From: Diadema setosum
Lineage: Eukaryota; Echinodermata; Echinoidea; Diadematoida; Diadematidae
Length of the DNA stretch: 64,000 nt
NCBI GenBank assembly: GCA_033980235.1
Contig: CM067075.1
Coordinates: forward strand, 18,426,844 to 18,490,843
Reading direction: 5' to 3'
In this document: in pieces, positions 22,674 to 34,500 of the stretch
Position numbering within the stretch: the first letter of the stretch is position 1
Layout of the letters: every line of letters begins with the position of its first letter
Notes under the pieces: model-generated
Databases searched by the model: none
Seen by the model: the letters and a program-made list of their open reading frames with translations, nothing else
What the model was told of the DNA's origin: nothing
Position numbers and translations under genes: made by a program

Positions 22674-24610
22674 CAGTGAAACCCCGTTATATCGAGGTCC
22701 GTGGGACCGGCGATATTACCTCGTTATAACCGTATGCATCAAAAACAAAGAAAAACATAAGCACGACATCGGAATTTACCCATCAATGAAACTTGAGAAC
22801 ATCCTTTGCGTTGTTATTACACAATTATGGATCATTATTATTGAGATAATAAAGGGAAATTATTTGTGAATTAGACGAAAAAGTAAGGGTTGAAATGAGT
22901 TCATTCTTTATTGTAATTGTTGTTTGTTAATTTTTCCTAACAGCAGCGCAAATGGAGTAAAATACAGGCGTTGTTTACCGTAACTTGCGAGGTATTTTTA
23001 CGCTGTTGGTGCCCAGCAGGAATGCGATGATTTCATGAATCATTTCGGCTGTAATCTTGTACAATTTATGATCGTTGCGCTCGAAGGGATTAAAAATGCG
23101 TTCATTATTTTCTTCCAAAAATCTCTTCGCGTTTTGTACATCCGTTCGTGAAAAATATGCGACAGGACTGAATGTGGAAGGTTAAGTTGTGATCCTTTTT
23201 ACGCAAATCTGTACCTCATAGACCATTCTGAAAGAAAGAAAAATCCCAGATCTATTCAAACTAATAAATGTGTTTGTTTCTTTTTCTGATTTAGGTTAAA
23301 ATGCGTTATTCAACTATTTTTACGCTACTGTCGCCTTGCGAGATCGCGATAATTTCAGAGTAACATACATGCGTTGTTTACCGTTAACTTGCGAGGTATT
23401 TTGCGCTGTTGGAGTGCTGCCGGAATTCGATTATTTCATGAATCATTTCGGCTGTAATTTTATACAATGTATGATCGTTGTGTCCGAAGGGACTAAAAAT
23501 GCGTTCTTTATTTTCTTTCGAAAATCTCTTCGCGTTCTGTACATCCTTGAACTGTTAAATGCGTTTGTTTCTTTTTCCAAACACCGATTAAGTAGGTTAA
23601 CATGCATTATTCAACTATTTTTACGCTACTGTAACCCGGCGAGATCGCGATGATTTTATTTATTATTTCGGCTCTAATCATACACACTCAAATTTAAATT
23701 ATCATTTGTTAAATGATAGGCCTAATGAACAAATCCAGATCTATTCAAATTAATAAATGCGTTTGTTTCTTTTTCTGAACACCGATTAAGTAGGTTAACA
23801 TGTGTTATTCAACTATTTTTACGCTACTGTCACCCGACGAGATCGCAATGATTTCTTTAATTATTTCCGCTTTAGTCATACACACTCATATTTAACTTAT
23901 CATTTGTTAAATGATGATGAACAAATCCAGATCTATTCAAATTATTAAATGTGTTTGTTTCTTTTTCTGAACACCGATTAAGTAGGTTAACATGCATTAT
24001 TCAATTATTTTTACGCTACTTTCAGCCGGCGGGATCGCGATGATTTCATTAATTATTTCGGTTCTAATCATCCACACTCATATTTGCTAAGCAGCAAAAG
24101 AACTGGCAGTCGGAACTAAAAATCCAAAGGATATAATGATGAGCTGCACACGCATTCTAATTGTCCATTTTTGGCCACAAGTGTCGCTACATGAAAGTTT
24201 TTGAATGCATTATCTTTTTTTCTTTTTTTTTTCTCGTTGCGGTGTGGTCTGCCCTAATATCACGCACGCATATCTCGCGAAAAAGAAAATCAAATGATTA
24301 TGTTTAATGATTTATTAATAACATCGGAAGGCATTCCTGTGTCTTATCGCGTGATTTAGAAGAAAACATGGAAGAAACGGTTCTCTGCAAAATGGAAAAA
24401 AGACGTGGATAGCGTGAATTCGGTTTTCAGTGTTTAACAAGATGCACCGAAATTGTCCTCGTTATAACCCAAATCTCGTCATAACCGAACTCGTTATAAG
24501 CGATTCGTTCTGCCATAGGTTTACACGCAAAGGAAAACAGGACCGACGCGATCACCTCGTTATAAGCGGTTCCTCGTTATAACCGAACTCGTTATAACGG
24601 GGTTTCACTG
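22674..24610. mobile_element. pogo/Tigger-like non-autonomous element with internal tandem repeats
   Basis: The ends CAGTGAAACCCCGTTATA and TATAACGGGGTTTCACTG are perfect inverses, bounded by TA at 22672-22673 and 24611-24612. The CAGTG...CACTG ends and TA target fit pogo/Tigger members of the Tc1/mariner group. Further CTCGTTATAACC and CGTTATAAGCG words recur inside both ends. The interior is not a transposase but a tandem array of about 190-bp units (anchor CACCGATTAAGTAGGTTAAC at about 23581, 23771, 23966). Units contain TTTTTACGCTACT and GAGATCGCGATGATTT. It split the RT domain. Confidence 0.9.
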
Positions 24611-25085
24611 TATCAATTTAACGTCATGCTGTTTGGTCTAGTCAATGCTCTCATGACTTCAGCGGGTAAAGGAAGCAGTACTACATGGCATCCACTGGTC
24701 TACATGTCTGATCTACCTGGACGACTGCATTGTGCTTGGAAAGACATTTGATGACCACCTACACAATCTCAGAGATGTTCTCGAACATTTCCGAGGGGCT
24801 GGCCTCAAACTGAAACCATCAAAATGTCAATTCTTTCGCAAGCAAGTCACATACCTCGGTCACACCATCAACACAAACGGTGAACTTCCAGATCCCAGCA
24901 ATACCAAGAAGGTTGCATCTTGGCCTCGTCCACTCAACCCGACTCAAGTTCGCTTGTTCATTGGATTAGCATCCTTCTATCGCCGCTTCATTCGAAACTT
25001 CTCAAAGATTGCAGCTCCACTGACCAATCTGACTCACAAAGGGGCGAAATTCATCATGAATGTGAAGTCTCCTGTGAGACACTGA
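24611..25085 (+). pseudogene. Gypsy RT palm with YLDD and connection
   Basis: After the insertion the RT palm continues with QFNVMLFGL. A one-base shift near 24659 leads into the frame containing LIYLDDCIVLG (24708-24740), the catalytic YxDD box (YLDD). Downstream KPSKCQFFRKQVTYLGHTI, then RLFIGLASFYRRFIRNFS, match the RT thumb and connection of Ty3/Gypsy polymerases. Another shift near 25070 separates it from RNase H. Confidence 0.85.
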
Positions 25086-25740
25086 AGCAAGCTCTCACCA
25101 CACCACCCTTACTGGCATACCCGGACTTCACACAGACATTCACCCTGTCTACCGATGCCTCCCTTACTGCTATAGGTGCTGTACTCTCCCAAGTACAAAG
25201 GGGAAAGAACGAGTAATTGCCTACTTCAGTCAGATGCTCTCCACTACCCAACAGAAATGGTCCACGTACGACAGAGAGCTTTGGGCTATTGTTGCGTCAG
25301 TTTGTCATTTTCAGTACTACTTACGAGGACAGGAGTTCACAATCTTTACGGACCATCAGCCTCTTCTGGGATACAAGAAGGTATCAATCCAAGATGACGT
25401 GTCTGGACGACGAGCCCGTTGGATCATAGAACTCAGTGCCTACCAGTTTCAAATCAAACATCGCAAAGGACATCAAAACAACCATGCTGACGCTCTGTTT
25501 CGTGTGCCACCAAGCCCTCCGCAAACTACAGATCAGACATGTGCCACGACAGACGAGCTTACTCTCTGTGAAGCTAACAACCAAGGAGAATGCAGCCTCG
25601 TCCAAACTCGCTCTACTACAAACCAAGCCAGGTCGAATCCAGTTGTAGACCAACCACAAGTACAAGGACCACCTGAAAATTCCAGTCTTTGTGCACAAGA
25701 TCTGCGACAGCACCAACAACAAGATGATGACATCAAATGA
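25060..25740 (+). pseudogene. Gypsy RNase H domain, frameshifted
   Basis: The first frame gives ETLKQALTTPPLLAYPDF and LSTDASLTAIGAVLSQ; its Asp belongs to the TDAS RNase H motif. It stops at 25214-25216, and the domain resumes in another frame (from 25234) with WSTYDRELWAIVASV, FTIFTDHQPLLG and IKHRKGHQNNHADALFR. This order is typical of the RNase H that removes element RNA from the RNA-DNA hybrid. The C-terminal part is a Gln-rich linker to integrase. Confidence 0.85.
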
Positions 25741-25743
25741 GTT

Positions 25744-26565
25744 ATGACCTACTTGACAGAAGGTTACCGCCCAACCACCACAGAAATTCGTCGAGATTCT
25801 CCTCACATGAGACGGTATCTTTGGAACTATGATCGTCTGGTCATCACTAACGACATCCTGTATCGTAAGACACAAGATAACCTCGGCAATATTAGGCTAC
25901 AAGCTGTAGTACCTCGAACATTGGTCCCTACAGTTCTCAAACAACTACATGGAGATCCAACTGCTGGACACTTCGGTACACACAGAACACTCCAAAGGGC
26001 AAAGGCAACCTGTTTTTGGCCATTCATGCATCAAGATATATTGAACTACTGTCAGACATGCGACGCTTGCGAATCAATTCGTCTACCAAACCGCAAGTAC
26101 CAAGCTCCACTACAAAGCATCTCATCTGACCATCCTCTCGAAATCGTGTTCGCTGACATTGCAGAGCTACCAATCTCACGGAAAGGCTTTCGCTACATCC
26201 TAGTCGTCATCGATCACTTCAGTAAATTCACCAACACATATCCAATGAAGGCCCAAACTGCTCCTACAGTAGCCAAACATATCTTCGAGGATTACATCAA
26301 AGAGCACAGATTACCTAAAACCCTCCACACAGATCAAGGCAGACAATTCCAGTCTAGACTAGTGCAAGATTCGTGCAACAAACTCGACAATCAGGAAATC
26401 GAGGTCATCCCCATACCACCCTCAAGGAGCAGGCATAGTCGAAAGGGCCAACCGAGTCATAAAAGAGCAGCTAGCCAAATATCTCGCAAAGGAGGTGAGT
26501 GGGACTCCCACGTCTCTCAAGTTAGTTGGCATATAACACTAGTGTTCATTCAAGCACAGGACTAA
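25744..26565 (+). pseudogene. Gypsy integrase: zinc finger and catalytic core, frameshifted
   Basis: An N-terminal His-His-Cys-Cys finger is seen as H(GDPTAG)H...CQTCDAC (about residues 69-105). The core follows with VFADIAELP (first catalytic Asp, about 135) and TLHTDQGRQF (second Asp, about 196). The frame shifts near 26405; the expected GIVERANRVIKEQLA block with the catalytic Glu lies in a different frame at about 26425-26470. A further shift near 26520 leads to the C-terminal frame. Integrase would join element DNA to the genome. This copy cannot make it intact. Confidence 0.85.
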
Positions 26566-27776
26566 CGCCTTACTTCATCCTCCATGGAAGGGAAGCCCGA
26601 CTACCCGTCAACATCACCTGTCCAGTACCACCGCTGTCACACTCCTCACCACAAGAATATGTCACCAATCTGGGTAGCCACCTGAAGAAAGCCTTTGTAC
26701 ATGTCAGACGACAAACAGAGCATGCACAAAGTCGACAGAAGGAAAATGACCGAAAGATGCGACTCGCCACATACAACCCAGGTGACGTAGTATGGCTACA
26801 TGATCCAACCAACAGCCGAAACAAACTCGAACCAAACTGGACGGGTCCATATGAAGTCATATCCTCCTCAGACGACGGACTCACCTACCAGACCTCTGAC
26901 ATCCACGATGGGGAGAGGAAGAAAGTTGTGCACCACAACAGACTAAAGATATTCCGGTCAAGAAAAGACCTGCAGAGAGAGAAGTCTTCTACTCAACCCC
27001 ATTCATCTACCAAGCAACCACCCAAAGTTCCTCCTCCATCTAAGCCACCTGCACCTCACTATTTGGAGGTGACATTTCCAAAACCAGAGCCTGCATCACT
27101 GCGTCCTACATCGAGCCAAGCCACCCCACATCGCAGACCAAAACAGTCTGACCAGTCTCTACCGGGGCAAAACATCCTTCTTCAGGGGCAAGGCGAATTT
27201 GACCAAACGCCAAGGTCAAACCAGCCAGGCTCAACCAAGCCCAGTGTGCGATATGCTGCAGACCAATCACACCTGCAGGTGAGTGAATTTGATCACATGC
27301 CACGGTCAAATTTACCTCACTAACGGCAGAGCCAGAATTATCTCCACCAGCACCAGCCAGACCAATCCTTTGGGAAAGGTGAGTTTGACCTACCATCAGG
27401 ATCAAACCAGGCCGAGCAACTCCAGAGGCTGAGCCAACCTACTGCAGAGGCCGAACCAACTAACCTATCCCTGCGGCAGAGGTCAAACCAGGCTGACCTA
27501 CTTGTACCTCTGAGACGGCGCCAACCTATCCAGGCCCCAGCCCAGGCAGACTCCAGTGAATCCAGTACACAACCAAATGCTGTGCCTCTACCTAGACCAC
27601 CACCAAAGAGTGCGAGAGAAGGACCAACCTCTGCTCCAAAAGCCCAACCGGTACACCAACCCAGCCTATATGTCAACCCATCAACCCAACCTGTAGATCA
27701 ACAACCAGCAGAGTACAAAACGTGTTATGGACGCTGTGTTCGCAAACCTACAAGATTCGACGAGTTCAAATTGTGA
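26526..27776 (+). pseudogene. Integrase C-terminus (GPY/F-like) and Pro-rich tail
   Basis: STGLTPYFILHGREARLP begins this frame and marks the end of the integrase core. NWTGPYEVISSSDDGLTY and KVVHHNRLKIF form a GPY/F-like module that ends many Ty3/Gypsy integrases. A Pro/Gln/Ser-rich tail follows with degenerate repeats of a 'EFD..PRSN' unit. A single in-frame TAA at 27321-27323 interrupts the tail. The same frame continues to a final stop at 27774-27776 after CYGRCVRKPTRFDEF, an ending common in Gypsy Pol ('R.GR..R.P.R'). No chromodomain is seen. Confidence 0.75.
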
Positions 27777-28615
27777 GCGAATTTAGTCAATTTGTGGGAA
27801 ATCTCTACCTGTTTCAACCCATTGCAAAGAGCTAAAATTGAGCACCATTGGAAGCGATTGTGAAAAATTGTGTTGAGAAACTGTGATTTACCCTATGCGG
27901 GAAGGAAAACAAAAGTTTGAGATTAGTGTGTGATAAAGTGATACACCACAAGACACAGATTGGATAGTGATATTGGCGTGTACACTGTCAGTGAGAGGAA
28001 TGGACCCAAAATATATATAAAACGACGTTGACTGTATGGACAATGGACCATAATACACAGAGGAATATCGCTATATTGACAAGTGACATGAACACGGAAA
28101 CATTGCTTAAACATTTAAATTAAAATGAACAGTCGAATCATGAATCTTGCTAATGCTAATGTCTTCAGTGAAATGGACGCTTTGATAGCGCGGTTGATCA
28201 AAAAGGATGCTAAATGGTGCATTTGAAATGGACACTAAACAGTGCATCTGAAATGGACGCATAACGGTGCATTTGAAATGGACGCTAAACAACGCATTTG
28301 AAAGGGATGCTTAAATAGTGTATATGAAACATCATATATTTGTGTTTTGTATTTGAGTGTATTTCTTGTACATGTCAGAATGAAACAAAAAAACCAATTT
28401 GAGACAATTCTCACAGCAAAGAGTTAATTTGCAATAGAATTTGTGTGTATACATTGTATGCAAAAAGTTGCGTATTCAGTACCATGTTGAGTTTTGACCC
28501 TAACATGTATCTCATCACCCAAAATCAGTGTATAGAATCTGGCCTCTCAATGGGAGACAGATGTTTCAAAACCCATGTTCATTGTAATGTATAATGTTTC
28601 AAAAGTTGGATTTGC
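27777..28615. other. 3' flank of the retroelement with a 26-bp minisatellite
   Basis: No recognisable 3' LTR. Between about 28165 and 28325 the unit GTGCATTTGAAATGGACGC and variants recurs at about 28216, 28243, 28267 and 28293, an old minisatellite of about 26 bp. The rest (28330-28615) shows nothing I can name. Confidence 0.5.
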
Positions 28616-29663
28616 TTAAAGATAATAAAAAGTTTTGGTACCTCAAAAGTTTCCCTGAATTTCCTTGTCTTAGTTTGTGTTTCAGGTTAAAGTACCTTTC
28701 ATATAACACTGTGAGACTTACTCGCCCCAAAGTGCTCTCTTGTCTCAGTAATCATGCAATTAACTGCGACCGGCAGCCCCATACGCATAGCGACCAGCAG
28801 CCCCATACGCATACATTGTAGTGTAATCGGGCTTCGCATTGTAGCATTCAGGATCATGACAGATTTAGTATCGCCGGTACATGTCAAGTTAAAATCCCAA
28901 AATTTCTTCAATTTGAAGACTTACCAATTAAGTTGAAGTATTAAAAACAGGCTTAGGGCAATGTTTGGTTCTGCCAATAGTCCCTTTCTGTTTGAATTGA
29001 TGACTGAATGTGACTCGGTCGAGAGGACCTTGGGAGAACTACGTACACTGAATACTACAGCCAGTGCATGAGAACACATCACATGCATGCACACAGATTT
29101 CAAATCCATGAACGGATAAGATGTTTGTGTGCGCATGCGCTGGCCATAGTATTCAGTGTACGTAGTTCTCCCAAGGTCCTCTCGACCGAGTCACATTTAG
29201 TCATCAATTCGAACAGAAAGGGACTATTGGCAGAACCAAACATTGTCCGAAGCCTATTTTTAATACTTCAACTTAGTTGGCAAGTCTCCAAATTGAAGAA
29301 ATTTTTGGATTTTAAATTGACTGTTACCCGCGATACTAATTCTTTCATGATCCTGAATGCTACAATGCGAAGCCCCATTACGCTATGCGTATGGGGCTGC
29401 TGGTCGCTGTTAGCTATGCGTATGGGGCTGCACAGTGCTGGTCGCAGTCAGTGGTTTTGTACAATACTCATACATTGTACTATAATTTTCGCCGCGGTAC
29501 CACGACGGCTCTGGTACGAAACCATTATTGCATGATTACTAAGACATGAGAGCACTTTGGGGCCAGTAATTCTCACAGACAACGTCCTTTAACCTGAAAC
29601 ACAAACCAAGACAAGGAAATTTAGGGAAACTTTTGAGGTACCAAAACTTTTTATTATCTTTAA
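28616..29663. mobile_element. TTAA-flanked long inverted-repeat element
   Basis: TTAA at 28616-28619 and 29660-29663 flank mirrored ends starting AGATAATAAAAAGTTTTGG. The outer arms (about 140 bases, to TAATCATGCAAT on the left and ATTGCATGATTA on the right) are inverse copies. A second hairpin element (28761-29450) fills the centre. Non-coding; the frames at 28699-28936 and 29068-29535 are arms of hairpins. Confidence 0.85.
28761..29450. mobile_element. Long hairpin (MULE-like) element, copy 1
   Basis: Begins TAACTGCGACCGGCAGCCCC and ends as the inverse. The arms are about 300 bases, carrying CCATACGCATA, ATTCAGGATCATGA, CTTCAATTTGAAGACTT, GGTTCTGCCAATAGTCC and GACTCGGTCGAGAGGACC, repeated inverted on the other side. 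A homologous copy is at 61932-62524. Long, nearly full-length arms suggest a Mutator-like or foldback type. Confidence 0.75.
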
Positions 29664-29840
29664 TTACATATAGGCACAGATTTATCGAATCCAGAATATC
29701 GAGAATATGGAAGCCAGTATTTGTTTTATGTATCCTCAGATGAGATGAATAGATACATGTATCAGAGAATATGTTGTGATTGGAATCTGAAATTGGAAGG
29801 ACTTTTTTTACAAGTCAATTTAATGAGAAATAATTGTAGT

Positions 29841-29982
29841 TGTGTTTATTTTATGTATACTGGTTAAAGGCCACGTATAAATTTTGACAGATTTGGATCT
29901 ATATATTTGGTCTGTGTTTATTTTATGTATACTGGTTAAAGGCCATGTATAAATTTTGACAGATTTGGATCTATATATTTGG
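29841..29982 (+). repeat. Two-copy tandem duplication of about 70 bp
   Basis: TGTGTTTATTTTATGTATAC, TGGTTAAAGGCCACGTATAA and ATTTTGACAGATTTGGATC occur twice head to tail with one or two differences. A recent local duplication. Confidence 0.9.
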
Positions 29983-30018
29983 TCTGTTGAATAGTACCAA
30001 AGGTTAACACTTTTTATA

Positions 30019-30454
30019 CAACGTCCAAGTAGATCCTTGTAATTTGATTGGAGGATTGTTGGTGACGTAATATTAAATAAGTACTCCATTCAACGCGCCA
30101 TGCAATTTTGGTTCTATTTTTGCGTGCAACTTGGTTCGATTTTTTCGTTCTATTCCACGGTTTGAGAAATTGCTTGGTACTGCGTGTACTGTGTGTTGCA
30201 TATTGACGATCGCATGCAGCTAGCGCAGGTACGTGTGCGGTACATGCATGCGCGTACATAGGCCTACTCTGGTTACGTAGTGCTAGTGTACGTGTAAAAT
30301 GAGCGCTAGTATAGCTGTGACCTGTATCTACACTGATTGCACAAGCCAGAAAGAGAATCGCGCGCAGTGGATCCACATGTAAGTATAGCTATATTTTTCA
30401 TACATATATAGACTTCTAGGCCTACTTAGACCAAAAAGATCTACTTGGACGTTG
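30019..30454. mobile_element. TA-flanked TIR element of 436 bp
   Basis: CAACGTCCAAGTAGATC at the left is mirrored as GATCTACTTGGACGTTG at the right. TA flanks both ends (30017-30018, 30455-30456). The interior is CpG-richer than its surroundings (GCGCGCAGTGG, GTACATGCATGCGCG). It is short and without a transposase, so it is a Tc1/mariner-type MITE by its target. Confidence 0.75.
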
Positions 30455-30461
30455 TATAAAT

Positions 30462-30624
30462 CAAATAGTGTATGGTCTCTACTCGTGCAATGGAACGAGA
30501 TTTCGCACTCGGTGAAAGATGAGGCGCACTATTCAACTCGGCTTCGCCTCGTTGAAGAGAGCGCCTCTATCTTTCACCTCGTGCGAAATCTCGTACCATT
30601 GCACTCGTGACCATACACTATTTG
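30462..30624. mobile_element. Palindromic MITE ending CAAATAGTGTATGG
   Basis: CAAATAGTGTATGGTC and its inverse GACCATACACTATTTG bound a nearly complete palindrome. CGAGATTTCGCAC and AGGCGC are mirrored, and a central GGCTTCGCC lies at the fold. It follows the previous element after seven bases. Confidence 0.85.
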
Positions 30625-31484
30625 TATAGTAATTGATATATTTGGTTTTATAGATATGGAGGTCTACACACAAGAATACCTCTCATGTTTGTTAATTAGA
30701 AAACCTAAAGGATATACACTGTGTATTGACATGAACTGTTTCTAACTGCATTATGCCTGTAGCTGACTCAGAGAAGTCAACCAGCAACTCTTAACTTTAT
30801 ACAAAACAAGCTAGGACTGGTATCCTCCTCTAGTAATGTTTATCAAGTAGAAATACCTACTGTATAAAGGCTACTTTAAAAAAGTAGGTGCTAGCAACTA
30901 TCCAATAGTGACCATAAATATGGGAAAACATGATTCATAATACTCAACACCAACCATTATCACTGCCTGTTTACCTATGCATCACTACATATTGGTAAAC
31001 AGTGTTTCAGTTCAATTCAACTTTATTTACTTTTTCATTCTTTTGCTAGAGGTTTTGTACTCAATACACAAAACTACAAAAGATGAAGTGTTGCCTGAGA
31101 TCAAAAGAACCTCCCTTTACACCCCAGATTGCACCGCAAGACAGACTCACCATGTATTCTGAGTAGCAAGATGGGGGAAAAAGCGAATCAAGAATGCCAA
31201 TATTTGCCCATCTACAAGAACCACACTCATACATATATGTAATATCAAGTCAAGACTTCAGAGAATCTTTATGAGTCACTCCAGAAGCTGTATGAGTCAG
31301 ATGCAGTACATAGCACACAACAGGGTGCTACAAGCAGCACTGGGTGTTGGAATACCTGCACTGCATACTCTACTGCCCGTGACAGACACATCAAATTTAA
31401 AATGAACTTGGACGTACATGTAACACAACTTAAAGATCAACTTTGTCTAACAGGCACTGATGCGGGCATTTCTTACAGGTCTAA

Positions 31485-31524
<40 letters not shown>

Positions 31525-34500
31525 TTTCAGTTGAGCACTTTTCTTCACAATACAGTTTCTAAACTAATCAATTGAGATGACTAGGGAGTTAGATACAATT
31601 GTCCAAAACAAAAGTGATAAGAAAGTGAATCATCCCACTCCATACAATTAGAATAACCTACCCCAGGTAATTATCACTGACAAGCTCAAACTAGTGTGCC
31701 TGTATTCACTCATCCCAGATATGATTTTATGGATTTTCAACAGCATGTTTTGCTTACATAAACTTGTAATAAAGATGTATAATGCTTAACTGAAATAAAT
31801 AATGGCACATTTCATCAACCTTAAGAAAAAAAGTCTCCCTACATATATAGCTTTTTATATGTTGTACAGCATGTTGGTTCATTCAGTTAAACATGTTTCC
31901 AAGTTTTCATTTTTATACAATTTGTAGGGTGAGCATACAACATACACTATACATTGTATAACTCACTCAAATTCAACTACAGAAAATGCTCCAGAAATCA
32001 CAAAAAAGTACAACTTTGATTATACCTTCAGACAGAATGACCCCCCAAACAGGAAAAAAAAAAAAAAAATAACCTGCTTCTTATCCATTATGGGGCATGG
32101 CCAGGATTCATTGGCCTGTCAAACAGACAGACAGACAGACAGACACACACACACACGCAGAAGGGCAGGCTACAATGCATCAATCCATTACTGCACATGC
32201 TCGTCCATGTTACAAATAAATTCCTGGTGACAAAGAAAAGGAGATGACAGCAGAAGGCAAGATTCCTATCTAACAGAACCTGAAGATTTAAATCCAATAG
32301 AACCAGTGGTAGAAGTAAATTCTGATTATGCAACATCTTGTCTACCTTTGTACACTTGTGCACAAATTATCCGTCTCATGGATGAAGATCTGCACATCAT
32401 GTGCAGTACGCTTTCATAATTGGCTTAGATCAAAATAGACCAGGAGTGCTGGTGTCAAGACCACACAAAAATTATGATCCACTGTCTACGTACGCACATC
32501 TACAATCTTAGTACACTACCGGTATGTCTCACAGCACATATGCATTCTGCCCAGCAAATTTCTTGCAGCCACAAATAGATGGAAGCCCTGAATGACGACA
32601 ATTCACATCCTTCCCACCCTCAAACTTGCTGCCTCTCTCACTTTCTCTGCCCACTCCCCTCCCTTCCATGATGGCACAGAGCAAGACACTACCTACATAT
32701 TATGTACAGACAGTGTATCCCATAAGGATGTGTGTGTATTACATCAATGTAAAAAAAAAACAAAACAAAAAACAAACAAACAAACAAACAAACTTCATGT
32801 TGTATTAGAACAATACTGTACGAAAGCATGTCTTTGTTGATTGGTGCTTAAAATAAAATGCACAGCATCATGTCACATACATGTAGCTAGAGTTCCACCT
32901 CAAAACAAGGGTGAAAAATAGAGTTTGATCCACACCACAAAAATTAAAATAATATTGTGATGAATCATTTATCCTTATGACAAATCAAACTTTTAAAATG
33001 TAATCTCGGGCACACAACAATCACTTTAGAACATTAGTTGGGTAAGGCAGTTAAATCATAAAATGCATAAAAATATATATGTACAAGTGACTTTTCCCTA
33101 TGTTTCTACAACACAATTTTCACAAACACTCTCCTAAAACATGACCATGATTTTTTTTTTCTTCAGATTTTTCAGAGTAGAGCTCTGTAAAATTTTACTT
33201 TGTTGTTTATCAAAGCTCTCCTGGCAGAGAGCCAGCAGCTAAAAAAGGCATTACTCTTTTTAGTTTATTTTAGACACATTACAAGACATTCAACCATGTG
33301 TGTGTGTATATCCATGCATATGTATTGGCCTCACTAGTGGATACTGAATTATTATTTAACAGGTAGTATTCAATATTAAACACATTGGTACATCAACAAA
33401 TAATGAATGCCATATGCTCAAGAAATCTTGTGGAAATGGAGGCTTTTGCATAAGAGCACTTCAACCTCTATTAGGACAACCTTACAATAATAAAGAAAAA
33501 AAAAACACATAAAAAGTGAGATTTTAATTGAGCTTTAAAAACAATACATAAATGAAGGCAGCCACATCTGATGCTACTCCACATTCCAATGAGATGTACA
33601 TTGTACGCAAGTAAATACAATGTAAACACAAATTTCTGAGACTGAGAGAACTATACTGGTGGGCTCCTCATGAGTGTCTGCAATGAGTGTAGTACGGTGC
33701 CACATTTAGTGCCTCATTCAGTCATCCTTGGCTAACCTTGCAAACCTAAACTGCATTATAAGTAGAGAAGAGAACCCATAGGTTTCAGTCTTTGTCTTTA
33801 TCACAGCGTCCTTAATTGACCCAAAGTCAGGTGGGTTGTCCCTTCTTCTGTAGATAGTAGGGCCAATAAGAAGGGCTGAGTCATTCTCAGCGGTGGTCAA
33901 ATTCATTATGCAATATTAAAAGAAAAAAGATACTTCATTCTAATAGGAATGGAACCAGAACTTCCTTGGCGAGTTCCACATGTCTGTAGTTGATTTACAG
34001 TGGATCCGCACATGTCATGGAGAACGTTGGCCACTTCCTGCTCATCAGGCTACTGGCGAGAACTATGCAAGTGGCTCAGAATTAGATTTGCTTACCAGAG
34101 TAGCTTGCTAATTCTGGAACAAATTACAGTGGGGTGTTAATCCCTGTGCAGGCAAGAGTGTGATGACTCCTATCACAGGCACACAGTTCTCTCAGAGTCT
34201 GATTGGAGGCATGTGGACCCTTCAGCTTGCTGGACAAGGATGCACAGCTGAGCTGGAAGGGGAGAGCATGATTTTTCTTGTCAACTCCAACCAAAGACAC
34301 TTAAAAAAGTGTATACTACACCTGTGATGTAGGAAATCTTCAATAAATGTGTAACTTATGATGAGTTTGGGAATGAAGCCATGAACTATTGCCATGTGTA
34401 TTGTGGGGAGTGTTGATGATTGCTTGGTTTTAACTAAAAGCATACTAAATCTGGGTGTCTTGCTTTGCTAACCCACCAAATACTTTGTACATAAAGTGTA

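Larger units (their letters stand above)
16503..27776 (+). mobile_element. Degenerate Ty3/Gypsy-type retroelement with three insertions
   Basis: Gag-, protease-, reverse transcriptase-, RNase H- and integrase-like segments occur in the canonical Gypsy order on the plus strand. The coding region is broken by several frameshifts, an in-frame stop at 27321-27323 and three unrelated mobile elements (16990-18417, 19072-20939, 22674-24610). Without the insertions the internal region is about 6 kb, normal for the superfamily. No matching LTR pair could be recognised. The right end is set at the last codon, and the true end may lie further right. The copy is inactive as it stands. Confidence 0.85.

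Noticed and set aside
27106..27676. Minus-strand Trp/Gly-rich frames
   Set aside because: Antisense of the Pro/Gln-rich tail of the retroelement.
15354..28615. A pair of LTRs around the retroelement
   Set aside because: I compared the sequences before 16502 and after 27776 by eye and found no shared stretch; a self-alignment would be decisive.
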